Shown here piece by piece: positions 41,934 through 54,700 of a DNA stretch of 64,000 nucleotides. The position numbers and the translations under genes were made by a program. Numbering within the stretch: the first letter of the stretch is position 1; every line of letters begins with the position of its first letter. The DNA comes from Flectonema sp. DT1601 (Eukaryota > Euglenozoa > Diplonemea > Diplonemida > Diplonemidae). Below the pieces are notes generated by a model. That model was given only the letters and a program-made list of their open reading frames with translations. It searched no databases and was not told the DNA's origin. The stretch is from contig OZ025855.1 in assembly GCA_964019425.1 (NCBI GenBank), positions 434,001 to 498,000 on the forward strand, given 5' to 3'.

Positions 41934-44384
41934 ATGAAAATGTTGGGTGACGAGAGAGATGCTGCTTTTTTGTCTCGTTTTCGTTTGATGTGGATAAGTA
42001 CGATTTTGCTTTCAGTGGTAGCGATTGCAATGATTTGGACAAGACTTCCCGATTATCTAATTTACATATCTGTCGTATTGATAGTTGGAACATCGATGTT
42101 AACATTCGGAAGGATACAGATGAGATGGCTTCTGGATATGGACGAAGGAGATCAAAAGATGAAAGCAATCTCTGAACCCATTAAATCCGGTGCTGAAGGT
42201 TATCTCCAAACTCAGTACGGAACTATCGCAAAGATGTCATGTGTTGTTGGTGCTTTACTGTTTTTAGTTTTCTTTTTAAGAACCGTGAAGGAAGATTCAC
42301 TAAAAATAACGAACCTCGACTATGCCACAGTCACAGTAATCTCATTCTTTATCGGAGCATCATTCTCAGCATGCAGTGGATACATTGGAATGTGGATGGC
42401 TGTTCGTGTAAACTCAAGAGTTGCCTCCGCCGCATCTAAACTCAACTACCACGATTCCCTTATCTTATCTCTTAAGGGTGGTCTTGTTTCTGGAATTCTC
42501 GTAGTGTCATTATGTGTATTGGGTCTCACACTTCTATTCTGTTTCCTTCACATATACCTTGGTCCTGAGGCAGCTGTAACTGGAAAAATACCAACAATCA
42601 TCGTAGGATATGGATTCGGAGCTAGTTTGGTGGCGTTATTCGCACAACTTGGAGGTGGTATTTATACTAAAGCAGCTGATGTTGGTGCTGACATGGTTGG
42701 TAAAATAGAAGCAGGAATTCCTGAAGACGATCCTCGTAACCCAGCTGTGATCGCAGACTTAGTAGGAGACAATGTTGGTGACTGTGCAGGTAGAGGTGCT
42801 GATCTGTTTGAGTCAATCACAGGTGAGATACTTGGTGCTATGATTTTAGGATCGCAGCTTGCATCTGACACTGGAATCAGTCACAGCATTACTTTTATGT
42901 TTTTCCCAGTCATGGTTCACGCCTTTGACGTTGTTATTTCAACAGCTGCTGTCGCACTCGTAAAGCCTCGAGGAACTCACAAGTTCGCTGCCCTATCTGA
43001 CCCTGAAACTGGTGTCAAAGATCCAACGTCAGGTATGGAGGATCCTTTAGTCTCTCTTGAACGAGGCTACAATTTCTCACTCTTATTCTCTTTTGTTGAG
43101 ATGGGTTTGCTCTGCAGATGGTTGCTTTACACCGAACAGGCACCTGGAGCTTGGTTTCGCTTCTATTTGTGTGCTGTTGCTGGTATTATTACAGCATGGC
43201 TCTTTGTTCAATTCACAAAGTACTACACCGACTACAACTATGCTCCTGTAAAGTCTATCGCAGCGGCATCAGTTACAGGTCACGGTACGAATGTGATTGC
43301 AGGATTAGCTGTTGGTTTAGAATCAACTTGCTTACCAACCATAACTGTTGGAGCAGCAATGATATTCTCATACACGATGGGACAGAATTGTGGGTTAAAA
43401 GACATCAAAACTGGTGAACCAACTGGAGGATTGTTTGGAACAGCCGTGGCAACAATGGGAATGCTTTCCACTGCCGTGTACATCTTAGCAATGGATACAT
43501 TTGGTCCAATTACTGACAACGCTGGTGGAATTGTAGAAATGTCTAATCAATCAGAAGCAGCAAGAGTAATCACTGACAGACTTGATGCTGTTGGAAATGT
43601 AACAAAAGCAACCACCAAAGGATATAGTATTGGTGCTGCTGCTCTTGCTTCATTTCTCTTACTCAGAGCATTTTTAGATATTGTTGAAGAACACACAGGA
43701 AAGGTTCAAGATACGATTAATCTGGCTGTTCCTGAAGTGTTTGTTGCAGGTATGATGGGAGCTGGATTAATATTTCTATTCTCTGGAATGGCTATGACCG
43801 CAGTTGGTAAAGCTGCTGGTGAAGTTGTCAAAGAAGTAAGACATCAGTTCCATACCCGTCCTGGAATTATGGATGGAACTGAACTTCCTGACTATGAGAG
43901 ATGTGTTTCTATTGTAACTGCATCCTCACTGAGTGAAATGATAAAGCCTGGGCTACTTGCAGTTTCTGGACCAATTGTTGTTGGTGTTACATTTAGATTC
44001 GTAGGTCAGGCCACAAACAGACCATACCTCGGAGTTGAATGTGTATCCAGCATGTTACTATTCGCAACCGCAACAGGAGTGTTAATGGCTTTATTCTTAA
44101 ACAACGCTGGAGGTGCATGGGACAATGCAAAGAAGTACGTTGAAGCAGGGTACCAAGGGGGTAAAGGGTCCCTTGCTCATCAGAGTGCCGTGACTGGCGA
44201 TACTGTATGTACTTTTATCTGCTTATTAGGTAGTCTATTCGTTGTTGTTTTCTTTACTAATAAATTAATAAAACAGGTTGGTGACCCATGTAAGGATACT
44301 GCAGGACCCTCTATTCACGTTTTAATTAAGTTGCTCTCGACTATAACGTTGGTGGCCTGTCCGTTATTTTTACCGTCTTCGTAG
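41934..44384 (+). CDS. Membrane-bound proton-pumping inorganic pyrophosphatase, K+-independent type
   Basis: 816 aa, intronless, full length for the family. It hydrolyses pyrophosphate and pumps H+ into acidic compartments (vacuole, acidocalcisome or Golgi). Many transmembrane segments cover the whole length. The catalytic signature is present: 'YTKAADVGADMVGKIE' (D249 onward), 'EDDPRNPAVIADLVGDNVGD', 'CAGRGADLFES', and the C-terminal 'NNAGGAWDNAKKYVE'. The K+-dependence site reads 'GNVTKATTKG' (Lys ~558). Lys at this place (GNTTKA-like) marks K+-independent type II enzymes such as plant AVP2, whereas K+-dependent enzymes have Ala. The N-terminal 60 residues are less conserved. It is flanked by the probable acceptor at 41912 and by poly-A/T-rich DNA. 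Confidence 0.97.
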   Translation: MKMLGDERDAAFLSRFRLMWISTILLSVVAIAMIWTRLPDYLIYISVVLIVGTSMLTFGRIQMRWLLDMDEGDQKMKAISEPIKSGAEGYLQTQYGTIAKMSCVVGALLFLVFFLRTVKEDSLKITNLDYATVTVISFFIGASFSACSGYIGMWMAVRVNSRVASAASKLNYHDSLILSLKGGLVSGILVVSLCVLGLTLLFCFLHIYLGPEAAVTGKIPTIIVGYGFGASLVALFAQLGGGIYTKAADVGADMVGKIEAGIPEDDPRNPAVIADLVGDNVGDCAGRGADLFESITGEILGAMILGSQLASDTGISHSITFMFFPVMVHAFDVVISTAAVALVKPRGTHKFAALSDPETGVKDPTSGMEDPLVSLERGYNFSLLFSFVEMGLLCRWLLYTEQAPGAWFRFYLCAVAGIITAWLFVQFTKYYTDYNYAPVKSIAAASVTGHGTNVIAGLAVGLESTCLPTITVGAAMIFSYTMGQNCGLKDIKTGEPTGGLFGTAVATMGMLSTAVYILAMDTFGPITDNAGGIVEMSNQSEAARVITDRLDAVGNVTKATTKGYSIGAAALASFLLLRAFLDIVEEHTGKVQDTINLAVPEVFVAGMMGAGLIFLFSGMAMTAVGKAAGEVVKEVRHQFHTRPGIMDGTELPDYERCVSIVTASSLSEMIKPGLLAVSGPIVVGVTFRFVGQATNRPYLGVECVSSMLLFATATGVLMALFLNNAGGAWDNAKKYVEAGYQGGKGSLAHQSAVTGDTVCTFICLLGSLFVVVFFTNKLIKQVGDPCKDTAGPSIHVLIKLLSTITLVACPLFLPSS

Positions 44385-45769
44385 TTTTTTTATAAAAAAA
44401 AAAAAAAAAAAAATGAAAAATCCTTACCCTTCCCAGTGTTTTCTTTTTTTTTTTTCTGATTTCTTTGAACCACAAAAGACAAAAAAAAAAAAAAAAGAAA
44501 AGGAAAAAAAATATACAAAAAAACATACGGTCGCTCAGATTAGTTTTTTCCCTACTCTTCCCTACTTCAATTGTCGTAAGTCATTCTCCTTATTGTTCCC
44601 TCTCTTTTCTCTCTCTCTTTCCCTCTTCTCTCTCTTTTTCTATCCTCTTTTTTTTCTCGTAAGAATCGTTTGCTGTGAAGGCGTTAGGATGATTACTTGG
44701 AGTGTTGTCTAACTGAAACAGCATCAGATTTGTTTATTGGCCTCAAGCTTCCAACTTGTTGAATTACTAACGCTATACAATAACAACATTTAAAAAAAAA
44801 AAAAAAAAAAAAACACGATTTCATTATTTGTAATTACACAATCCATACACTTATCTCGTCTTTCAGATGTTTAAATCCATTTTTTTTCTTTTTTTTCTGT
44901 GGGGAAATTGTTCCGACTCGCTTTAACTAAGCGAATAATTCATCTTTCTATTTTTTTTTTTTTTTTTTTGCTGATTGGTAGTGAACCTTGTTAGAGATTA
45001 TTCTTACTCCTATGAACCAACCTATCGATCGAGAATGATTTGTCCCGCTCCTTCTTTCTTTTTTTTTTCCCATGTTGTCTATAATGTGAGACAGCATACA
45101 TCTTGATGAGGATCCTGAACTTCTGGAAGGTTATTTTAAAAAAATAAATAAAAATAAAATACAAAACGTAGCCATGGCTAGCATGCACACAGAGTGTGGA
45201 GTTAGAGAGTGCTTCGGTCTTTAAGAGTTTGGTTAGACCTTGTAAATGGGGAAGCAGATACCCTATTGTTAGAGTTTAGCCAAGCCTTACTGGCGCATAT
45301 TATTTTATACACGTGTGCGGTTAATGCTCTTGGCCTGAGAGTGAGATTTTCCTGGAGATGCTCTCTCGTATTATATAGTTATTCAGAAATAAAAAGAGAA
45401 TAGTACAGAATGTGAAAAAGAGTTCGAATGGGGGTTGGTTGGTTTTTTTTTTTTTTTTTCGTTCTCCCTACACACTAACCCCCCTCCTCTCCCTCCCCTC
45501 GCACGCCCATTTAACACAAAAGAGGTAAGCCTAAACCCGAGCGAGCTTAATACTAATCGATATGACAAAAAAAAAAAAAAAAAAAAAGAAAAAAAAACCA
45601 TTTTATATAATTATTCACAATCTACTTGGGAATGGTATTCTTATTAGTGACTGCCATATAGCAAGTTAAAGAAGGTTGTTGGTCGTTTTTTTTTTTTTTT
45701 TTCTTCTCTTTATTATATTCTGCTGTCGAGTAAGTGAAGTGAATGTCTTTTATTTATTTCTCTTCCCTC
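44385..45769. other. Intergenic, homopolymer-rich
   Basis: A/T runs, a CT-rich stretch (~44590-44660) and unique AT-rich DNA. No gene is supported. Confidence 0.5.
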
Positions 45770-45771
45770 AG
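45770..45771 (+). promoter_or_regulatory. Probable (trans-)splice acceptor of the giant surface protein gene
   Basis: TTTATTTCTCTTCCCTCAG ends 25 nt before the ATG at 45797. The pyrimidine-rich tract is unlike the A-rich ends of the cis-introns in this window. Confidence 0.55.
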
Positions 45772-45796
45772 AGTGAATATATAAATCAACGAAGTA

Positions 45797-48700
45797 ATGA
45801 ATCGGCGGCAGCAGGTGATCTGCCTGCTGCTTTGCTTCACCTGTTGGGGAAGTGAGGGTGCAACAAAAACAATAACTCTAACTGAAACATTATCGTTTCC
45901 AACAGATACAGTGAGTGCGAGTCTACCAACAGAGACTTCGACTGTTACATTTAGTTTACCGACATCAACTGGGTCTGAAACAGTGACTACATCAGAGACT
46001 AAATCTCTATCTCTTCCTACTGCTTCTGTTAGTTACTCTCACTCTAGTACTGCTTCATTAACAGATTCAAGGTCGGCGACGTTATCTTTCAGTGAATCAC
46101 ATTCAATATCTCAAACACTTCAGTTCTTTAATAATTACACGGCGGTCATCGTACCAGACATTAATGAACTTACTGAGGGACAGGAATTCAGGTTCAGAAT
46201 TCAAATCACATTCGATGATATAAACGAATTAAAATTTTTTAATATTTCAGAACTTGGAGAAGTACAGGCAGCACTCTACAGATGGTCCTCAACTCATTCT
46301 AGTGACTGTGATGCTTATGCTACTTCATCAACTCCTCTTCTAAGCGCTAATCAATTTGGTGTTTCTGATGTTGAGAGAGAACTAGGTAATCGATACGTTG
46401 GTTCTGCTTTCTTTACATTCAGCGCTCCTTCTTCAGATGTTCCATTTCTAATCTGTTATAAACATACTCAGTCACAACGTTATCGTAGTGTTGATTCTGC
46501 AGGAGGATCTTGGCAGTTATTTTCACTAGAATCTGGTACTTATTCAATGACCTCACTCCCAAGTAAAACTTGGTATTATCTCCCAGAGTCTAGCGCTAGA
46601 CAGTATGCAATTATTGAGTTGCTCAGTGTGGATGTCAATTGGGGATTTAGATATTCATCATCAGCGTGTGGGAAGTCACAATCAACTGACTACACTTCAA
46701 TGAGATCCTGTTCGATGGGTGATAATTTAAAAATTGTACCCGAAGGAGTTCCTTGTACTTCAGAACATCAAACCTTCAAAGGGTCTTATTACGGCTCAAG
46801 TCACGTTCAAGATAACGGAATTTGGCAACACAGCGCAACCATCGGTCTCTTAGAAGGTGCAACAGCTGGTGGCGTTGCTCGTTTTGGTACCCAATACTCA
46901 AATCCACTAACTGATGATTGGACAGAACCAGGTCATTACAAATATTCAAATATGGAATTATCCCAGGGAGTTAACAATCAACATGAGGCAGCATTCCCTT
47001 CAAAACATTCATATGCGTATGTTAAGTTACCAGACAGTGTTGGAAGCTCGTATGAAGTGTGTTTTACAGGTTTGGAAGAAAGGATTCGAATGAAGAACGA
47101 AACCATACTTGGAAACAGCACTATCACTTCAATTCCAGTATGGAGGAAGTTATATCGTTGTACCAGTAAGAAGCTGTGTTCTCAAAGATCTGTAACAGCT
47201 GCTAACGGCGATATTTTATTAAATTCTGAAAGAAAATTCACAATCTCAACGGAGACTGTTGGATGGTCGTCAAATGATTTATCACCGAACACTTGGGGAA
47301 CAATTAGATTCTCAGACAGTTCTGGTAGCGTTTTAAATACGAAATCAGCAGCAGCGACAACCGTATATGGATTTACACAATTAACACCTTCGCCTACTAC
47401 AAGTTCTTTTCCAATTCCTGTTGCAGGTGAATTGTCTTCTTACAAAACTAACTATTGGTCTGTGACTGGTGGAGGTGATATGTTTAGACTTGTGAAGTAC
47501 TCTTCAATGTCAGAGGTGACGGTGTCAAGAGAGACACCTTTTGATAATAAAAAGTACGACTTGGGATCATTTCCAAATACTGGTTGTTGGGATCGATCAC
47601 TCGACGTACCGTTGACTTCATTATCTCACGGAGGTTTTATTGATAACAGTCCTCCTCCTGCTATGCCTGTTGGATCTGCTGACTTAACAGCTGACCCAAC
47701 GAATTCAACAACAACACAACACAATGAGCATTCTCAACCTGCAGCATACAGCACTGTTTATATCCCTGATGCGCAAACTCTTTGGGTTGTCTGCTACAGG
47801 AAATCATCAACACCCAATGCTGGTTTTCGTGTTGCCATATGGCATGGTAGCTCTACTATTGATAGCATTTTACCGAACAAATGGAGGCATTTGAGTAAAC
47901 ATTATCCTCCAGATAACGCGATGGGATTCTTGTTGATTCCTTGGAGATATGGAAAGTTAAATCGACCACCTGCTGTAACATGGTATGCGAACGACACAAG
48001 AGAAGGAGTGTGGTCACCAATTATTATTGAGTTATCAAATCAAAGCACGACAAGTATGCTTGATCAGCGTAAGTGGAATTATGTTAGAAATTATTCTTTG
48101 ACTGATACGGTCGCTGATACTGTTGGATGTGCAATTCGTGTCGTAAGAGCGGAATATCCCTGTGAGTCACCAACTTCATACGAATACTACGAGTCAACAG
48201 ATGGCGGTCAGCTGCAATGCAATACGATCGGTGCAACAAACGACTCCTTCAATTGTTTAGGGTCCTCATCTAATATAGAACAGGCTACTTCAATAGCATT
48301 CTACGTAACAATACCAAACAAGATAAGTGTCGATCAGTCAAGTGGTTACAGAATATGTTTCAGGTTCAAGTCTTGGAATTGGGAACAGCTTCCCGCAGCA
48401 CAGAATTTCTATCAAAGACAAGACTGGGTTCCATCTGCTGATAATTTTATGCAAATCGACAACCCTCCTGAATCTACATTAAGTCTCAGTTATGTAGAGA
48501 AGAGATCAGGTATGGATGCGTTGTTTATTATAACAGCAACACAGAGTGGGCAGTTGAATGCTGCACCACTTGATCGATACGGTTCAGGAGACATATTTAG
48601 AATTGTACACGAGACTTCAACGTGCGATATCTCTCCAAACAGATGGCATCATGAGAGACAGACGGCTGATACATTTCTGTCTTTGTACTGTCCCAGAGCT

Positions 48701-51700
48701 GGCTCAGGATCGATTTCTACTTCTGGACTTGGTGACTTAACCCAACCATGTGGATTCTTAAAACCAGCAAGAGATGCTTTATGTCACGGACAAGAATGTC
48801 CTGTAGCAGCTAGTTCCTTCACAGAAGGATTACTAGCATTAGCTCAATGTACACCTGATGTGTTTGATGATATACTTCCTTATGATGTTTCTTATATTGA
48901 TCACACATCATTAGCTGCAGCAGTTACCTTACCAGTTGTTGGTGAGAGTAATCAATACAAGTTGTGTTATAAACAAACATTCTCAGATGCGTGGGTTGTC
49001 TTTAATGACACTTATAAAGTTGAGCCTCCTGCTGACGTAGTCGTAACGTATCCACAGCTTGGTGGAATTCTTCTTGCTGGGTCTTTGCAAAAGTTTGAAC
49101 TTCAATTCTCAACAGATATCGTCTCATCGACTTCAAAAGCAGATTTAGATCCGTCTCTTTCAATTTTTGCAAAATTAGTGGTGGCGTCGCATTCGGGGAA
49201 TAATAATTGTCTCCTCCCTCCAGCTAGTACTGAAGCACAGCCGTTAGCTTCAACCACTACGGCTTACAGAGTTGGGAAAAGTAAACGACACTTAGAAATC
49301 AGAATAATTATTCCTCACTTAGAGAAAGATGGAACTGATGACCCAGTAGTCCTCTGTCTTCAGATCCGAAAGAGTGCTGCTGACAGTCTGTCTTGGTGGA
49401 AGTCTTCTCCTTTCATAGTCAGGGATAATGGAATAAGGTGGTTCGTAACTTCTGGTAATGAGCCGACTAATCTCGGAGAAAGTACCGTCAGATTCGCGAA
49501 ATGCACACCTGGAAAGAGTGGTTGCAACCATCATAATAATTTAGAAGTTTTCAATACGAATGCTGGAGCCGATTCAGCAAAAATAATTGAAACAAAACAA
49601 GCTTGTCACAGCGCTAGCTTTCCTTTTGATGAAGTAATTGATCACGGAAATAGTAATCACATTGCTGTTGAGGGAGTCTTAAAGAATATGGGAGCGAATG
49701 GGATATCAGACCTTGGACCTGCTGATGGTCCTGCTGACACAGCTGAAATAATTGTAACCTTACCACAACCACCTGGGTCGTCCGATACAGCAGCTGCATA
49801 TAAAGTGTGTGTCAAGACGTCATTTATAATTAATAATGAACAAATGATTACTTGGGTAGAAGTCCAACAGGGTAGACTGATTTCAGAAGATCAAGTGTTC
49901 ATATTCAAACCTCTCACTGGTGGTATTGGACCCAGCAAACAGTTGTCAGGATTTTTCACAACTCAGGGTATTGTCGCGTATTGGCATGCGGAAAGTTCCC
50001 TCAGACCGAATTTAGTTCTAATTTCTGACTCAGTTCTTGGAGGTGCGCAGAACAGAGGTAGTGTGTTGTTGGGTGGGGTGTCAACAAGTTTTGTTAACAA
50101 TCACAACACTGACACACCTTTAACAGATGATTCTACTGGTGGATGGGGTTTCAATATATCAACTTACAGTGGTACTCCTTCTTCGGATTATCCTGTTGGA
50201 GGTGACTTCAAACTGGTGCTCGCTGCTGTACCTGCAACGAGATTTCCTCCATTTAACAATAACGGAACAGGATGGGTTTGGGAAGATGTTAGGGGTGCTA
50301 GCTGTACTAATTCCCCTGAAGTAGACAGCACTTCAAATATTTCACCCTGTGTCCCTGGAACTAATCCAGCACAACCAGGTGAGTGTCCTTCTGCTGTCCC
50401 TCACAATTCTGGTCTTCGAGTCACATTCCAAGTTCCCCTAGATACCGGGAAGTACATCATGTGTTTTAGGTTTAGTCCATCAAAACCTTGGATATGGCTT
50501 AAAGATGGAGGTTCAGGGTCTTATTACTTACATACTCAACCGAGTTTCTTTGAATTCTCAGTAAGCCCATCAGACATCAATAATGGAGTAGCTTCGAATG
50601 TAACATTATTTGATTTGAGAATATCATCATCGACTGATGGAGTGTCTACAACATCACAGAGCTCATGGTGTTCAGTTAATCAAACATCAGGAACAGGAGT
50701 ACCGTGTTATAGTAATAATCAGGTTGGAACTGCTGGTGTTTCAGGAGGATACTTTACTGATCTGGTTAGTATCGTTCCTGACGTTATGACTTGCGGAAGA
50801 CCTTCTCCAATGGTCAGCTCTCGACCACCTCTCGGATGGCACAGTCTTATCAGAATCGGAAACGCGACAAGTAAAATTTGGAATTCCTGGTCTACTTCTG
50901 GAGATAGCCCCTTCTCATTACCTCCAGCGATAAAAACAGATTCTGGTCGATATAAAATATGTCTATACAAGGCAGGTGAGCCTACTAACTTTGGACTACC
51001 AGGTGACGGAATACCTGACAACGGATGGGTAGCTAAGTCAGGTGTCGTTTATCAAGTTTACAACAGAAAGTTAGCTTCTGGATACTACTCTGATGGTGTG
51101 GAGATAACTTCTTTAGATGTCACTCCGAGACTTCAGTTTAATGAATCTTTACGTTTTATGACTTATGATCCAGAGTCAACACGTGCTTTGTATGAGTTTA
51201 CTCTACCTGGGCTTATTACAGAAACTGTTTCTAGTATGGTCTCTTACACTCCTGTTCTAAGATCAGGGTCTACTGTTTCTGTTGTAGTCACAGCTGCTAC
51301 CTCTCACGGATCAGTTCCCTTTGGATCGTATGCTGTTTGGGTTCAAAAATGTCCGACGCCGACAGGTTGGCCTGATCTTGCTTGCACTGACCCTACCGAC
51401 GCTGAAGTCTCCAACGAATTTATTGTTGCAAATGTTGGGGGTGCTTGCTCAAAGGCAAATGGTCAGAGATACGGTTGGGGGAAAACAGGACTGAAACAAT
51501 TCCTTAACAGCGGGTCGGTTCCCTTTAAACTTCAATACAAAAGTAGCTGCAACACCGGCACTGCAAATGCCTTCGGATGTGGAATTCGTTTTACAGCATT
51601 ACCAGTTGGTCAAAATAATCCTGTTTATAGCAAACCTCTGTGGGTAAATGTTGAAGATCACTGGCCTGATAGCATCAGCATTGATGAAAAAGAAGTTCAA

Positions 51701-54700
51701 CCGGGAATTGAACCTGCCGAGGCAATGAGTTCAGCAGATCCAAACAACGAGTTTTATACCAAAACATGCTACCACAATGAACCTTGTAGTATGATGTTTC
51801 AGGCGAGATATTTAGGGCCGGCTGAATTTGCAGCAAACGGAACATTATCTGTTCTGTTCAGTAACCTTGATTATGGATCGTATTTGGGTGTTCCGAAAAG
51901 TATATCTCAGGAACTTGCCTCTGGATCATTCTCAGAGCTTAAAGCAAAGCAATGGAGTCTTGGAGGAACTTACTCATACACTGTAACACCATCTTTGCTG
52001 AGTAGTATGGATTCAGCTTATGTGTTTTTAAATGTTTCCTTCGGATTGGATGAATATTCGATTCCAATAACAGAACGGTCATGGACGAGAGTTGTTATTC
52101 TCATCCAAAGGAGGATTCCTAAAACTGTTAGAGTAGTAGATATCGTTCCTTTAGATTTGGATGTAGTTGGACATGGTGAGCGGATCCCAGTCCCGATATG
52201 GTTCGGAGAAGAAACAAAACCAACAGCTGCAGCTGTTGCTTTAGAAGGATCGTACATTGAAGCGTTAGTTCCTTATGAAATCTCATATGAGGTTTGCGCG
52301 GAGAGAGCAACACTAACTTCACCATGTTCGATTCCGGTTCACGCATCATCATCACTTCCACTTTCAGGATGGAAGTTATCTGCTACAGTTTATGGACAAT
52401 CTGAGAATAGTGTTTTAGAAGTTTGGAGAGGAACACTTTCAGGTACTGCAGTCTCTTCAAATACTACTCAGAATCGATTTAGTGATGTGAACCTCCTGAC
52501 TTCTCCGACATACGCTAGTAATGAGTTGATAAATAAGGATCCTGGTAATATGGGTTCTGGTACTACATTCAGGCATTGGTTTAGAGTGAAGAATAGTTTT
52601 GGGTGTTCAAGATTTAATGCTCAGTTAGGATGTCTGTTAGACTTTTCATTCACAAAAGGTGGAACTGTATTACGAATGTCTGTACGAACACCTGTTAGAG
52701 TTATGGCTCAGACACTACGAGTAGAAGGTGTTCAGGGAAGTTTAACGACGGCTTCTACTGTGACCGCAGGTATTGCTGTTACTGTAATCCCAGCGACACT
52801 TGTTACAACTTCAAGTGGGATGAGATGGGTTGACGATGAGTTCCATTTTGGTGATATTTACGTCATGATCGATTCCCCCCATCCTTCGGATGGTATTCAA
52901 AATCGCGATGGTGTTAGACTTGCTCGCGGTGATATCACTTCAGGATCAAATGCAACGTGTCTGACATATTCTGCATCAGTTCATTCTTCAATAGTCATAT
53001 CCAATAACAGTGCTTTAATGAATGAGTGTAGTATTTGGAAATATACTCCTGGAAAAATTGACAACTCTTGGGGAGCTCGTTGGGTAATTAGAACAACAAA
53101 ACCTTGTCATAATTGTCAATTTACATTTCATTCAACGTGGGGGGCTGGACCTGAATCATTCACTTCTGAACAAAGTGGAAGAATAAGATTAACCCTAACG
53201 GATGATGTCGTTGATATGCAGTGTGAACTTAATTCACAAGCACAAGGAACAGGTGTTGTTATGCCATCAGGACTGACAGTTTCAAGTACGTTTTCTGCTA
53301 CTGTTCGAGCTACTAATTTAGCTGGGGCGACAGTACCCTGGCCTACTTGGTGGGTGTTTATTGATACACTTTCTGATGTAAGAAATGGAGATTCCATATT
53401 CTCCGATCCAGTCCTCAGATCATCCGAACAAGTAAACAAGACCTCAATAATTGCAGCAAGAATAACATCGATGGGTTCTTCTGAGAATAAGGCAGTTTTT
53501 TCAAAATTATATTTTGAAGGAAATCGACCTGCAGCAGATCAAACACAACTAACGCTAACATTCCACGCTTTAACGATTGTGTATGATGCTGGTATTGCTG
53601 GTGCTGTACCCAAACAAACACTTGCAAGAAAATGTTCACTTTCGGTATTACTGAATAGAGGACTGGAGCAATTGCCTCTCCGATTTTTAAAAGTAATCAA
53701 TGTTGATGGTGCGACACCAATGTGTAAACATGCTGAGGGATGTCGAAACTGGTACAGCGTTGCTTCAGGTGGGATTAGTATCACAGCCTGGGTTTATCAA
53801 GAATCATTTAGCGGTGTTCCAATCTTAGATAAAACTGATAGGAATTTCACTGCGAAATTACCAGCAGGACAGGCAACTGTACTTTGGTCCTGCAGCTCTA
53901 AATCAGCACCTTGCACGACGGAGTTGACAAAACTACGATCTCCTGATGAGAATGAATTAAAATATACAGGTAAAGATGACTCAGCTGTTGGAACTACTCA
54001 TATTTATAGTTTTGGTTCTCCAACAGTAAAACTTGTAAGGCCAATGGATAATGGTATATCTGCTGTTGGTGGTAAGGGTGTAATTAGTATTGAATTCGTT
54101 AATTCAGCTGACAAACGACCTCCAGTGAAAGGAGCGACCATATCAATATGCTCAGCTCATAGTCAAACAGGTACTGTTGATTCATCAAGAGGATGGAGAG
54201 ACTCAAATCCTTGTGTTGATCTTCAGCTATGGGTTCTTCCATCACCTGCTGCTACTATGCATACTGCTATATTCAAAGCAACAATACCAAGTACGAATTT
54301 AATCCCTGGAACGACTGATTGTAGTGTTTCTGGTTCTCGTATTGATTTAGAAGTTATGACTTACTTCACTGTGAAGGATGACTCAACAAGATATATTGTT
54401 TATCATAAACCGTTGCGGTATTCATTATTTCATAATTCTATCGGAACTCAAAGTAGTAATACCTTGGCTCATGCTTCAGACACGAGGATAACAAATGAAA
54501 CGCTTTCAGTGACGAATGCCATTCCGACTTCTGCGACGATAGCAGAAAATCTACTCAGCAATGCAGACATGAAAGGATATTTTAGTGTTTACGGTTTACA
54601 AGAGAGATTACTTCCGACTTTCTTAACTATTAGTGTGACTGATATTAATAATCCAGAACAGACGGTTGAAAATGTCAATTCATCACAATCATATAAATGG

